From Flavobacterium silvisoli (GTDB taxonomy: Bacteria > Bacteroidota > Bacteroidia > Flavobacteriales > Flavobacteriaceae): DNA of 64,000 bases. Positions 31,422 through 40,309 of this stretch are shown piece by piece (the stretch's first letter is position 1; each line of letters starts with the position of its first letter). Below the pieces are notes generated by a model. That model was not told the DNA's origin. It did no database searches and saw only the letters and a list, made by a program, of their open reading frames with translations. Where the stretch lies: positions 124,001 through 188,000 of the forward strand of contig NZ_SJPE01000002.1 in NCBI RefSeq assembly GCF_004329815.1, read 5' to 3'. The position numbers were made by a program, and so were the translations under genes.

Positions 31422-32798
31422 TTAATTTCCCAATAGCTTATCCGGATTGTAGCCTACATAAGGCATTTCAGTTTCTTTGAAAATCACACCAAATTCTTCC
31501 AGCTCTTTTAATATGGGTTCATAGACTTCTTTGCGTATCGGCAATTGCACACCTGGTGTCTTGATGTTTCCGTTCAAAATTTGGAGTGTAGCCATAGCTA
31601 CCGGCAAACCAACTGTTTTGGCCATAGCGGTATAGGTTTGATCATCGCCAATACAAACCATTTTAGAATCAATTTGCTTGCGTTCACTACCAATTTCATA
31701 CCCGAATTTATGGTACATCACAATCATGTCTTTATCATTGGGTTGCAGTGTCCAACTGTCGTTCAAAATGCGCTCTAAGATTTGTGCCGGTGATGCATTT
31801 TTTAAACCAACAATTTTGTTAGGGTTAAACAAATCCAACTCCAAGAGTTTATCCCACATAATATCGTCTTGCTCAATTCCGAGCGCCAAACGCGTTTTAA
31901 TTTCAACCGAGTCTGTTGGGTGGTAGGGCAAAAACGAATTAATAAAATCGCGGTAACTCATTGTTTCCGAATGCTCCATCACATAGGAATCATCTGTCAT
32001 GCCGAGTTGCACAAACATATTCCACGCTTTAGAAAAACCCACCCTTCTGATGGTTCCTCTATACAAAGTCAAGACATCATCTAAACCGTAAACACTTCTG
32101 TATTTGAGTGAATCGCGATTGGCATATCCTTCAAATTTGCCATAACCCTCTACTTCCAAAAACTCAGTTCTGCGAAACAGTTTGTGATACGGTATGTATT
32201 TATATTTCCCTTCTTGTATGAACTTAGCGGCTCCACCTTGACCGGCCAAAACCACATTGCGTGGTGCCCAGGTAAACTTATAATTCCATAAATTATTGTC
32301 GCTTTCAGGAGCTACTAAACCTCCGCAAAACGATTCAAACAAAATCATTTTACCGCCTTTGGCCTCTATCTCGTGTATCACTTTCATGGCGCTCATATGG
32401 TCTATCCCCGGGTCAAGACCTATTTCATTCATAAAAACCAAACCGTTTGCTTTTACTTCGGCATCCAAACTTTGCATCGCATCAGAAACGTACGATGCGG
32501 TAACCATATTCTTTTTAAACGTTACACAATCTTTGGCTACCTCAATGTGCATGTGAGCCGGCAGCATCGATATAACAATGTCAGCTTTTTGGATTTCCGA
32601 TTGACGTTGCTCAACATTATTGATATCTAAAGCAATAGCAGTGGCATTCGGGTGATTGTTTGTTTTTCGTTGTGCCAATTCCAGAGACAAATCACCAATA
32701 GTAAGGTGTAAATTTTCTGCTGTTGATTTGTTTAAAAGATACTGTATCAATGAAGATGCCGAACGACCGGCACCTATGATTAAAATATGTCTACTCAC
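31422..32798 (-). CDS. Saccharopine dehydrogenase family protein
   Basis: 458 residues from a GTG at 32798 (SRHILIIGAGRSASSLIQYLL). The longer frame to 32879 spans the promoter and is rejected. NAD(P)-binding Rossmann motif GAGRSASS at 9-16. The C-terminal domain carries GLDPGIDHMSAMKVIHEIEAKGG and FESFCGGLVAPESDNN, conserved in saccharopine reductase/dehydrogenases. It interconverts saccharopine with glutamate plus aminoadipate semialdehyde, or in lysine breakdown runs the reverse; direction is not decided by sequence. With the glutaryl-CoA dehydrogenase at 14281 it suggests lysine catabolism. Confidence 0.88.
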   Translation of the reverse strand: MSRHILIIGAGRSASSLIQYLLNKSTAENLHLTIGDLSLELAQRKTNNHPNATAIALDINNVEQRQSEIQKADIVISMLPAHMHIEVAKDCVTFKKNMVTASYVSDAMQSLDAEVKANGLVFMNEIGLDPGIDHMSAMKVIHEIEAKGGKMILFESFCGGLVAPESDNNLWNYKFTWAPRNVVLAGQGGAAKFIQEGKYKYIPYHKLFRRTEFLEVEGYGKFEGYANRDSLKYRSVYGLDDVLTLYRGTIRRVGFSKAWNMFVQLGMTDDSYVMEHSETMSYRDFINSFLPYHPTDSVEIKTRLALGIEQDDIMWDKLLELDLFNPNKIVGLKNASPAQILERILNDSWTLQPNDKDMIVMYHKFGYEIGSERKQIDSKMVCIGDDQTYTAMAKTVGLPVAMATLQILNGNIKTPGVQLPIRKEVYEPILKELEEFGVIFKETEMPYVGYNPDKLLGN

Positions 32799-32859
32799 GA
32801 TTAAAATTGTTTTTGCAGTCTTCGCGAATCTTCGCTTTAAGTGTTTGTTTGTTGTGTGG

Positions 32860-32867
32860 CAAATGTA
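32860..32867 (-). promoter_or_regulatory. -7 promoter motif (TACATTTG) for saccharopine dehydrogenase
   Basis: The minus-strand TACATTTG is 62 bases upstream of the GTG start. It lies inside the rejected upstream extension, which argues for the shorter protein. Confidence 0.5.
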
Positions 32868-32875
32868 TGAAATAA

Positions 32876-32907
32876 ACAAAAAAGCTCATCATTTCTGATG
32901 AGCTTTT
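32876..32907 (-). terminator. Intrinsic terminator of the DUF3108/membrane protein operon
   Basis: AAAAGCTCATC/GATGAGCTTTT with a six-base loop and a T-run on the minus strand. Confidence 0.85.
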
Positions 32908-32910
32908 AAC

Positions 32911-33234
32911 CTATTCCAAACCTTCAAGTTCTTCCAATTCTTTTTTGGATTCTTTGTTGTTTTCAATTTTTTCTTTTTCAAAAGTTTGATCTTGGGCTAC
33001 TTCGTCTTTTACTAAAAATGTTTTTCCCAGCACATAAACTGAACAAATAACACTGATGATCAGTAACCATTTTGGTATATTTTTTTGAGCCGCTTCAGAT
33101 TTTCTGAGGACTAACAAACTAAAGACAATTGCTAATCCTATAGGCAAAAAAGCTAGTGTATCCATCGGCATTACCGAAAAAACGATTGCTAATACGGTAA
33201 AAACAACAGCCGGAATTAAAAACAATTTTCTCAT
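32911..33234 (-). CDS. Small three-helix membrane protein
   Basis: 107 residues. Three hydrophobic segments (about 4-22, 27-43 and 56-72) are followed by a highly charged 35-residue cytoplasmic-type tail rich in Glu and Lys (EKEKIENNKESKKELEELEGLE). No family is recognised. It lies 10 bases after the DUF3108 gene and ends at a strong terminator, so it is the last gene of a two-gene operon. Function unknown; an accessory to envelope homeostasis would be guesswork. Confidence 0.7.
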   Translation of the reverse strand: MRKLFLIPAVVFTVLAIVFSVMPMDTLAFLPIGLAIVFSLLVLRKSEAAQKNIPKWLLIISVICSVYVLGKTFLVKDEVAQDQTFEKEKIENNKESKKELEELEGLE

Positions 33235-33244
33235 AATTCTAAAA

Positions 33245-34003
33245 TTAAATGCCGCTTGCTGAAGTTAAAGCTAATTGTCCGGTTCCTACAGGAATACTGA
33301 ATTTGAGCAAGGCCGGAACCTTTTTGGCATCAGCTGTCAACCAAATCAGGTTTTTATCTTTTCCGCGTAAGGCGTCGGTTTTAGCACCGATGGATATTTT
33401 ATAACATTCTTTTTTTCCCAAATTCCCGGCATTTACTGTTTCCTTACCCATATACTTGATGGTTACTGGAATTTGTTTTTCGTCAAAAACAATCATCAAG
33501 GTCTGAGTTTGTCCTTCTTTGAATTTACTAAAATCCATTGTTCTCACTTTGTAAAACATAGAAATGACATCTTGAGTTGTAGCCCCTATAGCAAATGTTC
33601 TGTGAGTCTCAGGTCGGTTTCTTTTTTTGGCAGTGCTGCTTACGCTATTATCTTTAAAAACGTACTTCTCCTTTTTGGTCCAGCCGCCTTCGTCTATGCT
33701 TCTTTTATACAAACTCGGCTTAAGGGTTAGCGGATTTACAAATGACTCATAAATATCTCTGATTTTGAAAAAAGAGTCCCATTTGCTGTAAGTAGATAAT
33801 TCACAATTCAAATGCAGATAAGAATTTTTAGAGGTAGCCACTGTCTCCGTACTCATCGTTACCTGTGCTAATTGAGTCATCAAACCACTCATATTGTACG
33901 AACCGGAAAAAACAAATTTCTCACCTGATTTAATAGGCTGACCATTTACTATGGATAAGTTTACCGCCAAAACGGCACAAAGGAAAAAAAACACTTTCTT
34001 CAT
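33245..34003 (-). CDS. DUF3108 domain exported protein
   Basis: 252 residues. Signal peptide KKVFFFLCAVLAVNLSIVNG, then SGEKFVFSGSYNMSGLMTQLAQVTMST, the start of the DUF3108 fold. DVISMFYKVRTMDFSKFKEGQTQTLMIVFDEKQIPVTIKYMGKETV and LIWLTADAKKVPALLKFSIPVGTGQLALTSA are its conserved middle and end. The family is periplasmic and of unknown function, with a lipid-binding-like beta fold. A -7 motif at 34022-34029 precedes it; the small membrane gene follows in the same operon. Confidence 0.88.
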   Translation of the reverse strand: MKKVFFFLCAVLAVNLSIVNGQPIKSGEKFVFSGSYNMSGLMTQLAQVTMSTETVATSKNSYLHLNCELSTYSKWDSFFKIRDIYESFVNPLTLKPSLYKRSIDEGGWTKKEKYVFKDNSVSSTAKKRNRPETHRTFAIGATTQDVISMFYKVRTMDFSKFKEGQTQTLMIVFDEKQIPVTIKYMGKETVNAGNLGKKECYKISIGAKTDALRGKDKNLIWLTADAKKVPALLKFSIPVGTGQLALTSASGI

Positions 34004-34021
34004 GTTGCTTATTTAATGGTG

Positions 34022-34029
34022 CAAATATA
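34022..34029 (-). promoter_or_regulatory. -7 promoter motif (TATATTTG) for the DUF3108 operon
   Basis: Minus-strand TATATTTG, 19 bases before the ATG at 34003. Confidence 0.5.
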
Positions 34030-34096
34030 AAATATTTAAAACTGTTAAATTTCTAAAAGAAAACCCAAATTTTATTTCGGATGTGCATATAACGGA

Positions 34097-34104
34097 TAAA
34101 TTTG
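34097..34104 (+). promoter_or_regulatory. -7 promoter motif (TAAATTTG) for the DUF423 gene
   Basis: TAAATTTG matches TAnnTTTG, 26 bases before the ATG at 34130. Confidence 0.5.
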
Positions 34105-34129
34105 TGTTTTAGTATTGAAATCAAATACA

Positions 34130-34516
34130 ATGGGAAAAAAAATAACAAGAATCGCTGCTTTGATTGGGATGACAGCAATAATATTAGGAGCATTTGGAGC
34201 TCATGCGTTGAAAAAACACTTGACGATTGAACAATTGGCAACTTTTGAGACGGGTGTAAAATACCAAATGTACCATGCGCTGTTTTTGCTATTCTTGGGA
34301 TTGAATCAATCGATTACAGAAAAAACTAAAAAGCTGATTTTTCAACTGGTTCTTTTTGGAGTCCTTTTCTTTTCAGGCTCTATTTACCTATTGGCAACTA
34401 AAACAATAACCGGTATCGACTTCAAACCCATTGGCATCATCACACCTATCGGAGGTGCCTTACTAATAGCAGCTTGGGCGGTTTTATTCCTGAATTTAAC
34501 TAAAAGAAAGGGATAA
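34130..34516 (+). CDS. DUF423 (YgdD-like) small membrane protein
   Basis: 128 residues with four hydrophobic helices. The signature GAFGAHALKKHL near residues 21-32, then TFETGVKYQMYHALFLLFLG and GSIYLLATKTITGIDFKPIGIITPIGGALLIAAW, define DUF423. An in-frame TTG 15 bases upstream is less likely than the ATG at 34130. Inner-membrane location; the molecular role is not established in any organism I know. Monocistronic. Confidence 0.9.
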   Translation: MGKKITRIAALIGMTAIILGAFGAHALKKHLTIEQLATFETGVKYQMYHALFLLFLGLNQSITEKTKKLIFQLVLFGVLFFSGSIYLLATKTITGIDFKPIGIITPIGGALLIAAWAVLFLNLTKRKG

Positions 34517-34554
34517 TATTTTCAACAAAAAAATAGTTTCTTTAATTTAATTTT

Positions 34555-34562
34555 TAACTTTG
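34555..34562 (+). promoter_or_regulatory. -7 promoter motif (TAACTTTG) for pckA
   Basis: TAACTTTG matches TAnnTTTG, 35 bases before the ATG at 34598. No convincing -33 element. Confidence 0.5.
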
Positions 34563-34597
34563 TACCCTGATTTATAAAACAACACAAACTAATTTCT

Positions 34598-36223
34598 ATG
34601 GAGAACTACGCTCAAATTACGAAATCGATTTCGTTAGAAAAATACGGAATCAAAAACGTTACCGAAATTATCTACAATCCTTCTTACGAAAAATTATACA
34701 GTGACGAATTAGACCCTAGTTTAGTTGGCTACGAAAAAGGACAACTTTCAGAATTGGGAGCCGTGAACGTAATGACTGGTGTTTTTACCGGAAGATCACC
34801 AAAAGACAAATACATCGTTAAGGATAGTGTTACCGAAAATACCATTTGGTGGACATCAGACAAAGCGGTAAATGACAACAAGCCCATCTCTCCGAATACT
34901 TGGGAAGCTTTAAAAGAAACTACAGTTGAACAACTTTCAGGCAAAAAATTATATGTGGTGGATGCTTTTTGCGGTGCCAACGAAAACACCCGTTTGAAAG
35001 TTCGTTTTATCATGGAAGTAGCTTGGCAAGCACATTTTGTGACCAACATGTTTATTCGTCCAACCGAAGCTGAACTGGAGAATTTTGGCGAACCTGATTT
35101 CATTGTAATGAATGGTTCAAAGACCTCTTTTAAAGACTACGCTGCTCACGGATTGAATTCTGACGTTTATATCGCTTTCAATCTTACTGAAAAAATGCAG
35201 TTAATCGGCGGTACTTGGTATGGTGGTGAAATGAAAAAAGGAATGTTCTCTATGATGAACTATTATTTGCCATTACAAGGAATTGCCTCTATGCACTGTT
35301 CAGCCAACAAAGGGAAAGATGGTGATGTAGCAGTCTTCTTCGGATTATCAGGAACCGGAAAAACTACCCTCTCAACCGACCCAAAACGCGAATTAATTGG
35401 AGACGATGAACACGGTTGGGATGATGAAGGGGTTTTCAATTTTGAAGGTGGTTGTTACGCTAAAACCATTGACTTAAGCAAAGAAAATGAACCGGATATC
35501 TACGCCGCCATCAAAAAAGATGCCTTGTTAGAAAATGTAACCGTAGCACCAGATGGCACTATTGATTTCAAAGATGGTTCAGTCACTCAAAACACAAGGG
35601 TTTCTTATCCGATTTATCACATTCAGAATATCGTTAAACCGGTTTCAAAAGCAGGCCATGCAAATAAAGTAATCTTCTTAACAGCCGATGCTTTTGGAGT
35701 GATGCCTCCTGTATCAAAACTAACTCCGGAACAGACTAAATACTATTTCTTATCAGGTTTCACGGCAAAATTAGCCGGAACAGAAAGAGGAGTAACACAG
35801 CCTGAGCCTACTTTTTCGGCTTGTTTCGGAAAAGCATTCTTGTCATTACATCCTACTAAATACGGGGAAGAATTGGTTAAGAAAATGGAGCAACACAATG
35901 CAACGGCTTACATGGTAAATACAGGCTGGAACGGTACCGGAAAACGAATCTCCATTAAAGATACCCGAGCCATTATTGACGCTATTTTAGATGGTTCAAT
36001 TGAAAAAGCCGATACGAAAACAATTCCTGTTTTCAACTTAACAGTACCAACAGCGTTGCACAATGTGGATTCAGCTATTTTAGATCCGAGAGACACTTAT
36101 GAAAATGCAGCCGATTGGAACGCTAAAGCAGAGGATTTAGCCTCACGCTTTATCAAAAATTTTGTTCAATATACAGACAATGCAGAAGGAGAAAGCTTAG
36201 TTAAAGCCGGTCCGCAGTTATAA
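34598..36223 (+). CDS. pckA: Phosphoenolpyruvate carboxykinase (ATP)
   Basis: 541 residues, normal for the ATP-dependent enzyme. [28 protein letters not shown] near residue 248 holds the kinase-1a loop and the metal-binding Asp residues. [11 protein letters not shown] is the substrate site and [13 protein letters not shown] a conserved late segment. It converts oxaloacetate and ATP to PEP, the first committed step of gluconeogenesis, or works in the reverse anaplerotic direction. Own promoter and terminator; no operon partner. Confidence 0.97.
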   Translation: MENYAQITKSISLEKYGIKNVTEIIYNPSYEKLYSDELDPSLVGYEKGQLSELGAVNVMTGVFTGRSPKDKYIVKDSVTENTIWWTSDKAVNDNKPISPNTWEALKETTVEQLSGKKLYVVDAFCGANENTRLKVRFIMEVAWQAHFVTNMFIRPTEAELENFGEPDFIVMNGSKTSFKDYAAHGLNSDVYIAFNLTEKMQLIGGTWYGGEMKKGMFSMMNYYLPLQGIASMHCSANKGKDGDVAVFFGLSGTGKTTLSTDPKRELIGDDEHGWDDEGVFNFEGGCYAKTIDLSKENEPDIYAAIKKDALLENVTVAPDGTIDFKDGSVTQNTRVSYPIYHIQNIVKPVSKAGHANKVIFLTADAFGVMPPVSKLTPEQTKYYFLSGFTAKLAGTERGVTQPEPTFSACFGKAFLSLHPTKYGEELVKKMEQHNATAYMVNTGWNGTGKRISIKDTRAIIDAILDGSIEKADTKTIPVFNLTVPTALHNVDSAILDPRDTYENAADWNAKAEDLASRFIKNFVQYTDNAEGESLVKAGPQL

Positions 36224-36243
36224 TAAACAAAACCTAACCAAAG

Positions 36244-36278
36244 AAAAAAGCCATTCAAAAATTTGAATGGCTTTTTTT
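36244..36278. terminator. Bidirectional terminator between pckA and hemD
   Basis: AAAAAGCCATTCAAA/TTTGAATGGCTTTTT with a very small loop and T-runs on both strands, between convergent genes. Confidence 0.85.
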
Positions 36279-36296
36279 ATTTCGTTTTATACTAAA

Positions 36297-37055
36297 TTAT
36301 TTTCCTTTATTGGCATCAGCTATGTATTTCTCCAGAGCCATGGTCATAGAAGGGGTTTCAGGAGTTGGTGCCAGTATATCAATTCTTAAACCGTGTTCCA
36401 AAGCCTCTTTTTGAGTAGTACTGCCAAATACCGCAATACGCGTGTTGTTTTGTTTAAAATCAGGGAAATTCTTGAACAATGACTTGATTCCTGTTGGACT
36501 GAAAAATGCTAAAACGTCATAATACACATCAGCCAAATCAGACAAATCACTCATTACTGTTTTGTAGAACGTAGCCTGTGTCCAATCAACTTTAAGGTTA
36601 TTCAGAGTTTGTGGCACATCATAATTCAATTGATCTGATGCCGGTAGTAAAAATTTCTCTTCTTTATATTTTTTGATAAGTGGTGACAAATCAACAAAGT
36701 CTTTCTGACCTACATAAATTTTACGTTTTCTGTAAACCACGTACTTCTGCAAGTAAAAAGCTATGGCTTCAGACTGACAAAAATATTTCAAATCTTCCGG
36801 AACTTTATAGCGCATTTCTTCCGCTACTCTGAAAAAATGATCGACAGAGTTTCTACTGGTTAGGATGATGGCTGTGAAATTGTTCAGGTCAATTTTTTGA
36901 GCCCTTACGTCTTTTGCACTTACGCCTTCAACATGTATAAATGAGCGGAAATCAATTTTTACCTTATGCTTTTGTTGTAACTCAAAGTAAGGTGAATTTT
37001 CTACTTTTGGTTCTGGTTGTGACACCAAAATTGTTTTCACTTTCAAATTTGACAT
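36297..37055 (-). CDS. hemD: Uroporphyrinogen-III synthase
   Basis: 252 residues in two alternating Rossmann-like halves, as in HemD: KTILVSQPEPKVENSPYFEL at the start, AIILTSRNSVDHFFRVAEE near 63-81, and FFSPTGIKSLFKNFPDF with AVFGSTTQKEALEHGLRIDILAPTPETPSMTMALEKYI at the end. It closes and inverts the tetrapyrrole ring to uroporphyrinogen III. The family is poorly conserved, but order and motifs fit. It follows the DUF4271 gene by one base, a common Bacteroidota pairing. Confidence 0.9.
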   Translation of the reverse strand: MSNLKVKTILVSQPEPKVENSPYFELQQKHKVKIDFRSFIHVEGVSAKDVRAQKIDLNNFTAIILTSRNSVDHFFRVAEEMRYKVPEDLKYFCQSEAIAFYLQKYVVYRKRKIYVGQKDFVDLSPLIKKYKEEKFLLPASDQLNYDVPQTLNNLKVDWTQATFYKTVMSDLSDLADVYYDVLAFFSPTGIKSLFKNFPDFKQNNTRIAVFGSTTQKEALEHGLRIDILAPTPETPSMTMALEKYIADANKGK

Positions 37056-37056
37056 T

Positions 37057-37731
37057 TTAATGTGCTAAATTTTTTGTAATCAAATAATATATAAAATAGT
37101 ATGGCGCTATTTCAAGTGCGCAAAGATACAAAATAAAATAAAACAACTTGCTGAGGAATAAGTTTTGATAAATCTTCAACGAAATCAGATAAGTAAATAA
37201 GTTAATTGCTAAAACAACAAAAATTACGCAATAAATTAAAACATTTGATGAAGAATTATTGTAAAACAAATACACGTTTACCGGAAGAAGTAACAGCCCT
37301 ATAAACGTTCGGTAGCTTACTTTTTGCAAATTGAATTGCTCCGTGAATTCTTCAATATTAAAAGTAGCTGCTATGATTTTCTCTATCAGGTATTTTGACA
37401 AAACAAAAATGCCGAAAAAAGTAAAAATCCTAAGAAAAAGCACCCAGTCGGTTTTAGAAACATACCCAAAATGACTCAACACCAACTGTATAAAAAAAGA
37501 AAATGACAACACCTGAACAATAAAGAGCAATATTGTAAAACCGCTCATCAGGTGAGAGGTATCCTTGTACACCTTGATGTATTTATCCGAAACTAGTATC
37601 CGAAGAAAATCATTGAAACGCGTTTCAAAAGCGGTTTTTGTAATGGCTATTAAAACAAACGACAGGATAAACAAATAAGTAGCCCAATCTTTAGGCTCTA
37701 AAACTCTCGGCTGTAAAACGGTTTCTATCAT
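37057..37731 (-). CDS. DUF4271 membrane protein
   Basis: 224 residues with about six hydrophobic helices. PRVLEPKDWATYLFILSFVLIAITKTAFETRFNDFLRILVSDKY is the DUF4271 beginning. It is translated one base before hemD, and the -7 motif at 37740-37747 would leave an almost leaderless transcript. A role near heme synthesis is suggested only by the constant neighbour. Function unknown. Confidence 0.85.
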   Translation of the reverse strand: MIETVLQPRVLEPKDWATYLFILSFVLIAITKTAFETRFNDFLRILVSDKYIKVYKDTSHLMSGFTILLFIVQVLSFSFFIQLVLSHFGYVSKTDWVLFLRIFTFFGIFVLSKYLIEKIIAATFNIEEFTEQFNLQKVSYRTFIGLLLLPVNVYLFYNNSSSNVLIYCVIFVVLAINLFTYLISLKIYQNLFLSKLFYFILYLCALEIAPYYFIYYLITKNLAH

Positions 37732-37739
37732 AATCCCGA

Positions 37740-37747
37740 CAAAATTA
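37740..37747 (-). promoter_or_regulatory. -7 promoter motif (TAATTTTG) close to the DUF4271 start
   Basis: Minus-strand TAATTTTG only 9 bases before the ATG at 37731. Transcription starting about 5-7 bases on would give nearly no leader. Confidence 0.4.
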
Positions 37748-37807
37748 CTAATTTTTTATTTGTTAAATTATTATATAATTATTAAGACAGACGAGTAATA
37801 AAAAGTT

Positions 37808-37815
37808 TATTTTTG
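37808..37815 (+). promoter_or_regulatory. -7 promoter motif (TATTTTTG) for the mannosyltransferase-pyrC operon
   Basis: TATTTTTG matches TAnnTTTG, 22 bases before the ATG at 37838. Confidence 0.5.
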
Positions 37816-37837
37816 CATCGAAGATTGATCCTATTTT

Positions 37838-38563
37838 ATGAGCGACGGCATAGTAATTATTCCTACCTACAACGAAATTGAAAATATAGAAAGCATTATT
37901 CGTGCTGTCTTTTCTTTACCAAAATCATTTCACATTCTGATTGTTGATGATAATTCTCCGGATAAAACTTCGGAAAAAGTCATCGAACTCCAAAACGAAT
38001 TTGAAGGCCGATTGTTTTTATCAGTAAGGAAAAAAAAATCGGGTTTAGGTACCGCCTATGTGCACGGATTCAAATGGGCGTTGAAGTACCAATACGAATA
38101 CATTTTTGAAATGGATGCCGACTTCTCACACAATCCCAACGACTTAGAACGACTTTACGATTGTTGTGTTAAAAACGGAGCCGACTTAGCTATAGGATCG
38201 CGTTATGTGACCGGAGTTAATGTGGTCAATTGGCCTTTGAGCAGAGTACTGCTCTCCTATTTTGCTTCGGTTTATGTACGAATGATTACCGGAATGAAAA
38301 TCATGGATGCAACAGCCGGATTCATATGCTACCATCGTGAAGTTTTAGAAAAAATCAATCTGGACCGGATAAAATTCATCGGATATGCGTTTCAGATTGA
38401 AATGAAATACAGGGCTTTCGCCAAAAATTTCAACATACAGGAAGTCCCGGTAATTTTTACCGACAGAACCAAAGGACAATCCAAAATGAGCGGAGCCATT
38501 ATAAAAGAAGCCGTTTTTGGAGTTATTCTACTACGAATCAGAAAGTTATTCAATCAATTATAA
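37838..38563 (+). CDS. Polyprenol-monophosphomannose synthase-like glycosyltransferase
   Basis: 241 residues, a single-domain GT2 enzyme of the DPM1 type. IVIIPTYNEIENIESIIRAV at the start, VDDNSPDKT near 36-44, EMDADFSHNP near residue 91 (DxD metal site), and GSRYVTG and YAFQIEMKYRA are all family landmarks. It lacks the C-terminal membrane helices of larger relatives. It would transfer mannose (or a related sugar) from GDP-sugar to a polyprenyl phosphate, feeding protein or surface glycosylation. It leads an operon with pyrC and the DUF4296 gene. Confidence 0.9.
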   Translation: MSDGIVIIPTYNEIENIESIIRAVFSLPKSFHILIVDDNSPDKTSEKVIELQNEFEGRLFLSVRKKKSGLGTAYVHGFKWALKYQYEYIFEMDADFSHNPNDLERLYDCCVKNGADLAIGSRYVTGVNVVNWPLSRVLLSYFASVYVRMITGMKIMDATAGFICYHREVLEKINLDRIKFIGYAFQIEMKYRAFAKNFNIQEVPVIFTDRTKGQSKMSGAIIKEAVFGVILLRIRKLFNQL

Positions 38564-38574
38564 AAAACAAAAAG

Positions 38575-39915
38575 ATGAATACCGTTTTAATTAAGAATGC
38601 CAAGATAGTAAACGAAGGAAAAATTGTTGAAGGTGATGTTTTGATTGAAAACGAATTCATAATCGAAATAGCCCAAAACATCCATCCGAAACAACCCAAT
38701 TGTCAAATTATTGATGCCGAAGGAAATTATCTAATTCCCGGAGCTATTGACGATCAGGTACACTTTCGCGAACCCGGATTAACACATAAAGGCAGTATTG
38801 CAACCGAAAGCAGGGCAGCCGTAGCCGGCGGCATCACTTCTTTTATTGAGCAACCCAACACCGTTCCGAATGCGGTGACCCAAGAACTGTTAGAAGAAAA
38901 ATATCAAATAGCAGCCAAAACTTCTTACGCCAATTATTCCTTCATGATGGGAGGTACCAATGATAATTTAGAAGAAGTTCTGAAAACCAATCCCAGAAAC
39001 GTAGCCGGAATTAAATTGTTTTTAGGCTCCTCAACCGGTAATATGTTGGTTGATAATCCGGAGACTTTAGAAAAAATATTCTCTTCTACCAAAATGCTCA
39101 TTGCAGTACATTGCGAGGATGAGGCTACCATCAGAACCAATCTGGAAAAATTCAAAACGCAATTTGGGGAAGATATTCCGGTAGCGTGCCATCCTGCTAT
39201 TCGAAGTGAGGAAGCCTGCTATTTATCTTCTTCTAAAGCAATTGCATTAGCAAAAAAAACCGGTGCCCGACTTCACGTATTCCATCTTTCAACGACCAAG
39301 GAAATGGAGTTGTTTACCAATACCATTCCGCTGGAAGAAAAACAAATCACGGCCGAAGTATGCATCCACCATCTTTGGTTTTCTGACGAAGATTATAACA
39401 CTAAAGGCAATTTCATTAAGTGGAACCCGGCAGTAAAAACAGCCAACGACCGCAGTGCTCTTTGGGAAGCGCTACTCGATGACCGTATTGACGTAATTGC
39501 CACCGACCATGCCCCGCATACGCTGGAAGAAAAACAACAATCATATTTAAAAGCACCTTCGGGGGGACCATTGGTACAACATGCGGTAGTTGCTATGTTT
39601 GAAGCCAACCATCAGGGTAAAATTTCTATCGAAAAAATAGTCGAAAAGATGTGCCACAACCCGGCCAAGATTTTCAAAATTGAAAAACGCGGGTTTATTA
39701 AAGAAGGTTTTTATGCTGATTTGGCCATTGTCAACAATGCCTCGCCATGGAAAGTAACCAAGGACAACTTACTGTACAAATGCGGTTGGTCGCCATTTGA
39801 AGACTATACCTTTAAATCGAAGGTTACCCATACATTTGTAAATGGTGAACTGGTATATCAAAATTCTGAAGTAAAAGAAACTCCGGTTGGAAAACGCCTG
39901 CTTTTTAACCGCTAA
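38575..39915 (+). CDS. pyrC: Dihydroorotase with altered first metal ligand
   Basis: 446 residues, class I-type dihydroorotase. Usual motif DxHxHxREPG reads DDQVHFREPG (59-68): Gln61 stands where the first zinc-binding histidine normally is, while H63 remains. The bridging lysine K147 (GIKLFLGSS), H179 (AVHCEDE), H237 (HVFHLSTTKE) and D311 (ATDHAPHT) are intact. It cyclises carbamoyl aspartate in pyrimidine synthesis. The Gln may be usual in Bacteroidota; other members of the amidohydrolase superfamily cannot be excluded entirely. Second gene of the mannosyltransferase operon. Confidence 0.88.
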   Translation: MNTVLIKNAKIVNEGKIVEGDVLIENEFIIEIAQNIHPKQPNCQIIDAEGNYLIPGAIDDQVHFREPGLTHKGSIATESRAAVAGGITSFIEQPNTVPNAVTQELLEEKYQIAAKTSYANYSFMMGGTNDNLEEVLKTNPRNVAGIKLFLGSSTGNMLVDNPETLEKIFSSTKMLIAVHCEDEATIRTNLEKFKTQFGEDIPVACHPAIRSEEACYLSSSKAIALAKKTGARLHVFHLSTTKEMELFTNTIPLEEKQITAEVCIHHLWFSDEDYNTKGNFIKWNPAVKTANDRSALWEALLDDRIDVIATDHAPHTLEEKQQSYLKAPSGGPLVQHAVVAMFEANHQGKISIEKIVEKMCHNPAKIFKIEKRGFIKEGFYADLAIVNNASPWKVTKDNLLYKCGWSPFEDYTFKSKVTHTFVNGELVYQNSEVKETPVGKRLLFNR

Positions 39916-39925
39916 AAAATAAAAC

Positions 39926-40309
39926 ATGAAAAGTTATAGTGCTGTACTGATTAGTTTGCTGTTCTTTTTTCTAGGGTGCAGTAACAGAATGGAAAAACCC
40001 AAAAACCTCATAGATAAGGACAAAATGGTAGACATTCTGTATGATTTGTCTTTGCTGGAAGCCATAAAAGCACAAAATATCGGCGGGGGAATTAACACAA
40101 AAAAAGCTAACGAGTACATCTATAAAAAGTACAAAATCGATAGTGTTCAGCTAGCGCAAAGCAATAAGTATTATGCCTCTGACGTTGATGAATACAAAAA
40201 GATATTTGTAAAAGTTAAAGCAAAACTAGACGAACAAAACAAAAAGCTGGGCAACAGTGTAAATGGTGAAATTTCGCCAACTAATCCTGATATTCCACAA
40301 GTTCAGTAA
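39926..40309 (+). CDS. DUF4296 lipoprotein
   Basis: 127 residues. Lipoprotein signal LISLLFFFLGC with cysteine at about residue 18. DKDKMVDILYDLSLLEAIKAQ then YIYKKYKIDSVQLAQSNKYYASDVDEYKKIFVKVKAKLDE is the DUF4296 core, a helical, Lys/Asp-rich protein limited to Bacteroidota. It is 10 bases after pyrC in the same operon. Its last 29 bases overlap the convergent SDR gene. Function unknown. Confidence 0.88.
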   Translation: MKSYSAVLISLLFFFLGCSNRMEKPKNLIDKDKMVDILYDLSLLEAIKAQNIGGGINTKKANEYIYKKYKIDSVQLAQSNKYYASDVDEYKKIFVKVKAKLDEQNKKLGNSVNGEISPTNPDIPQVQ

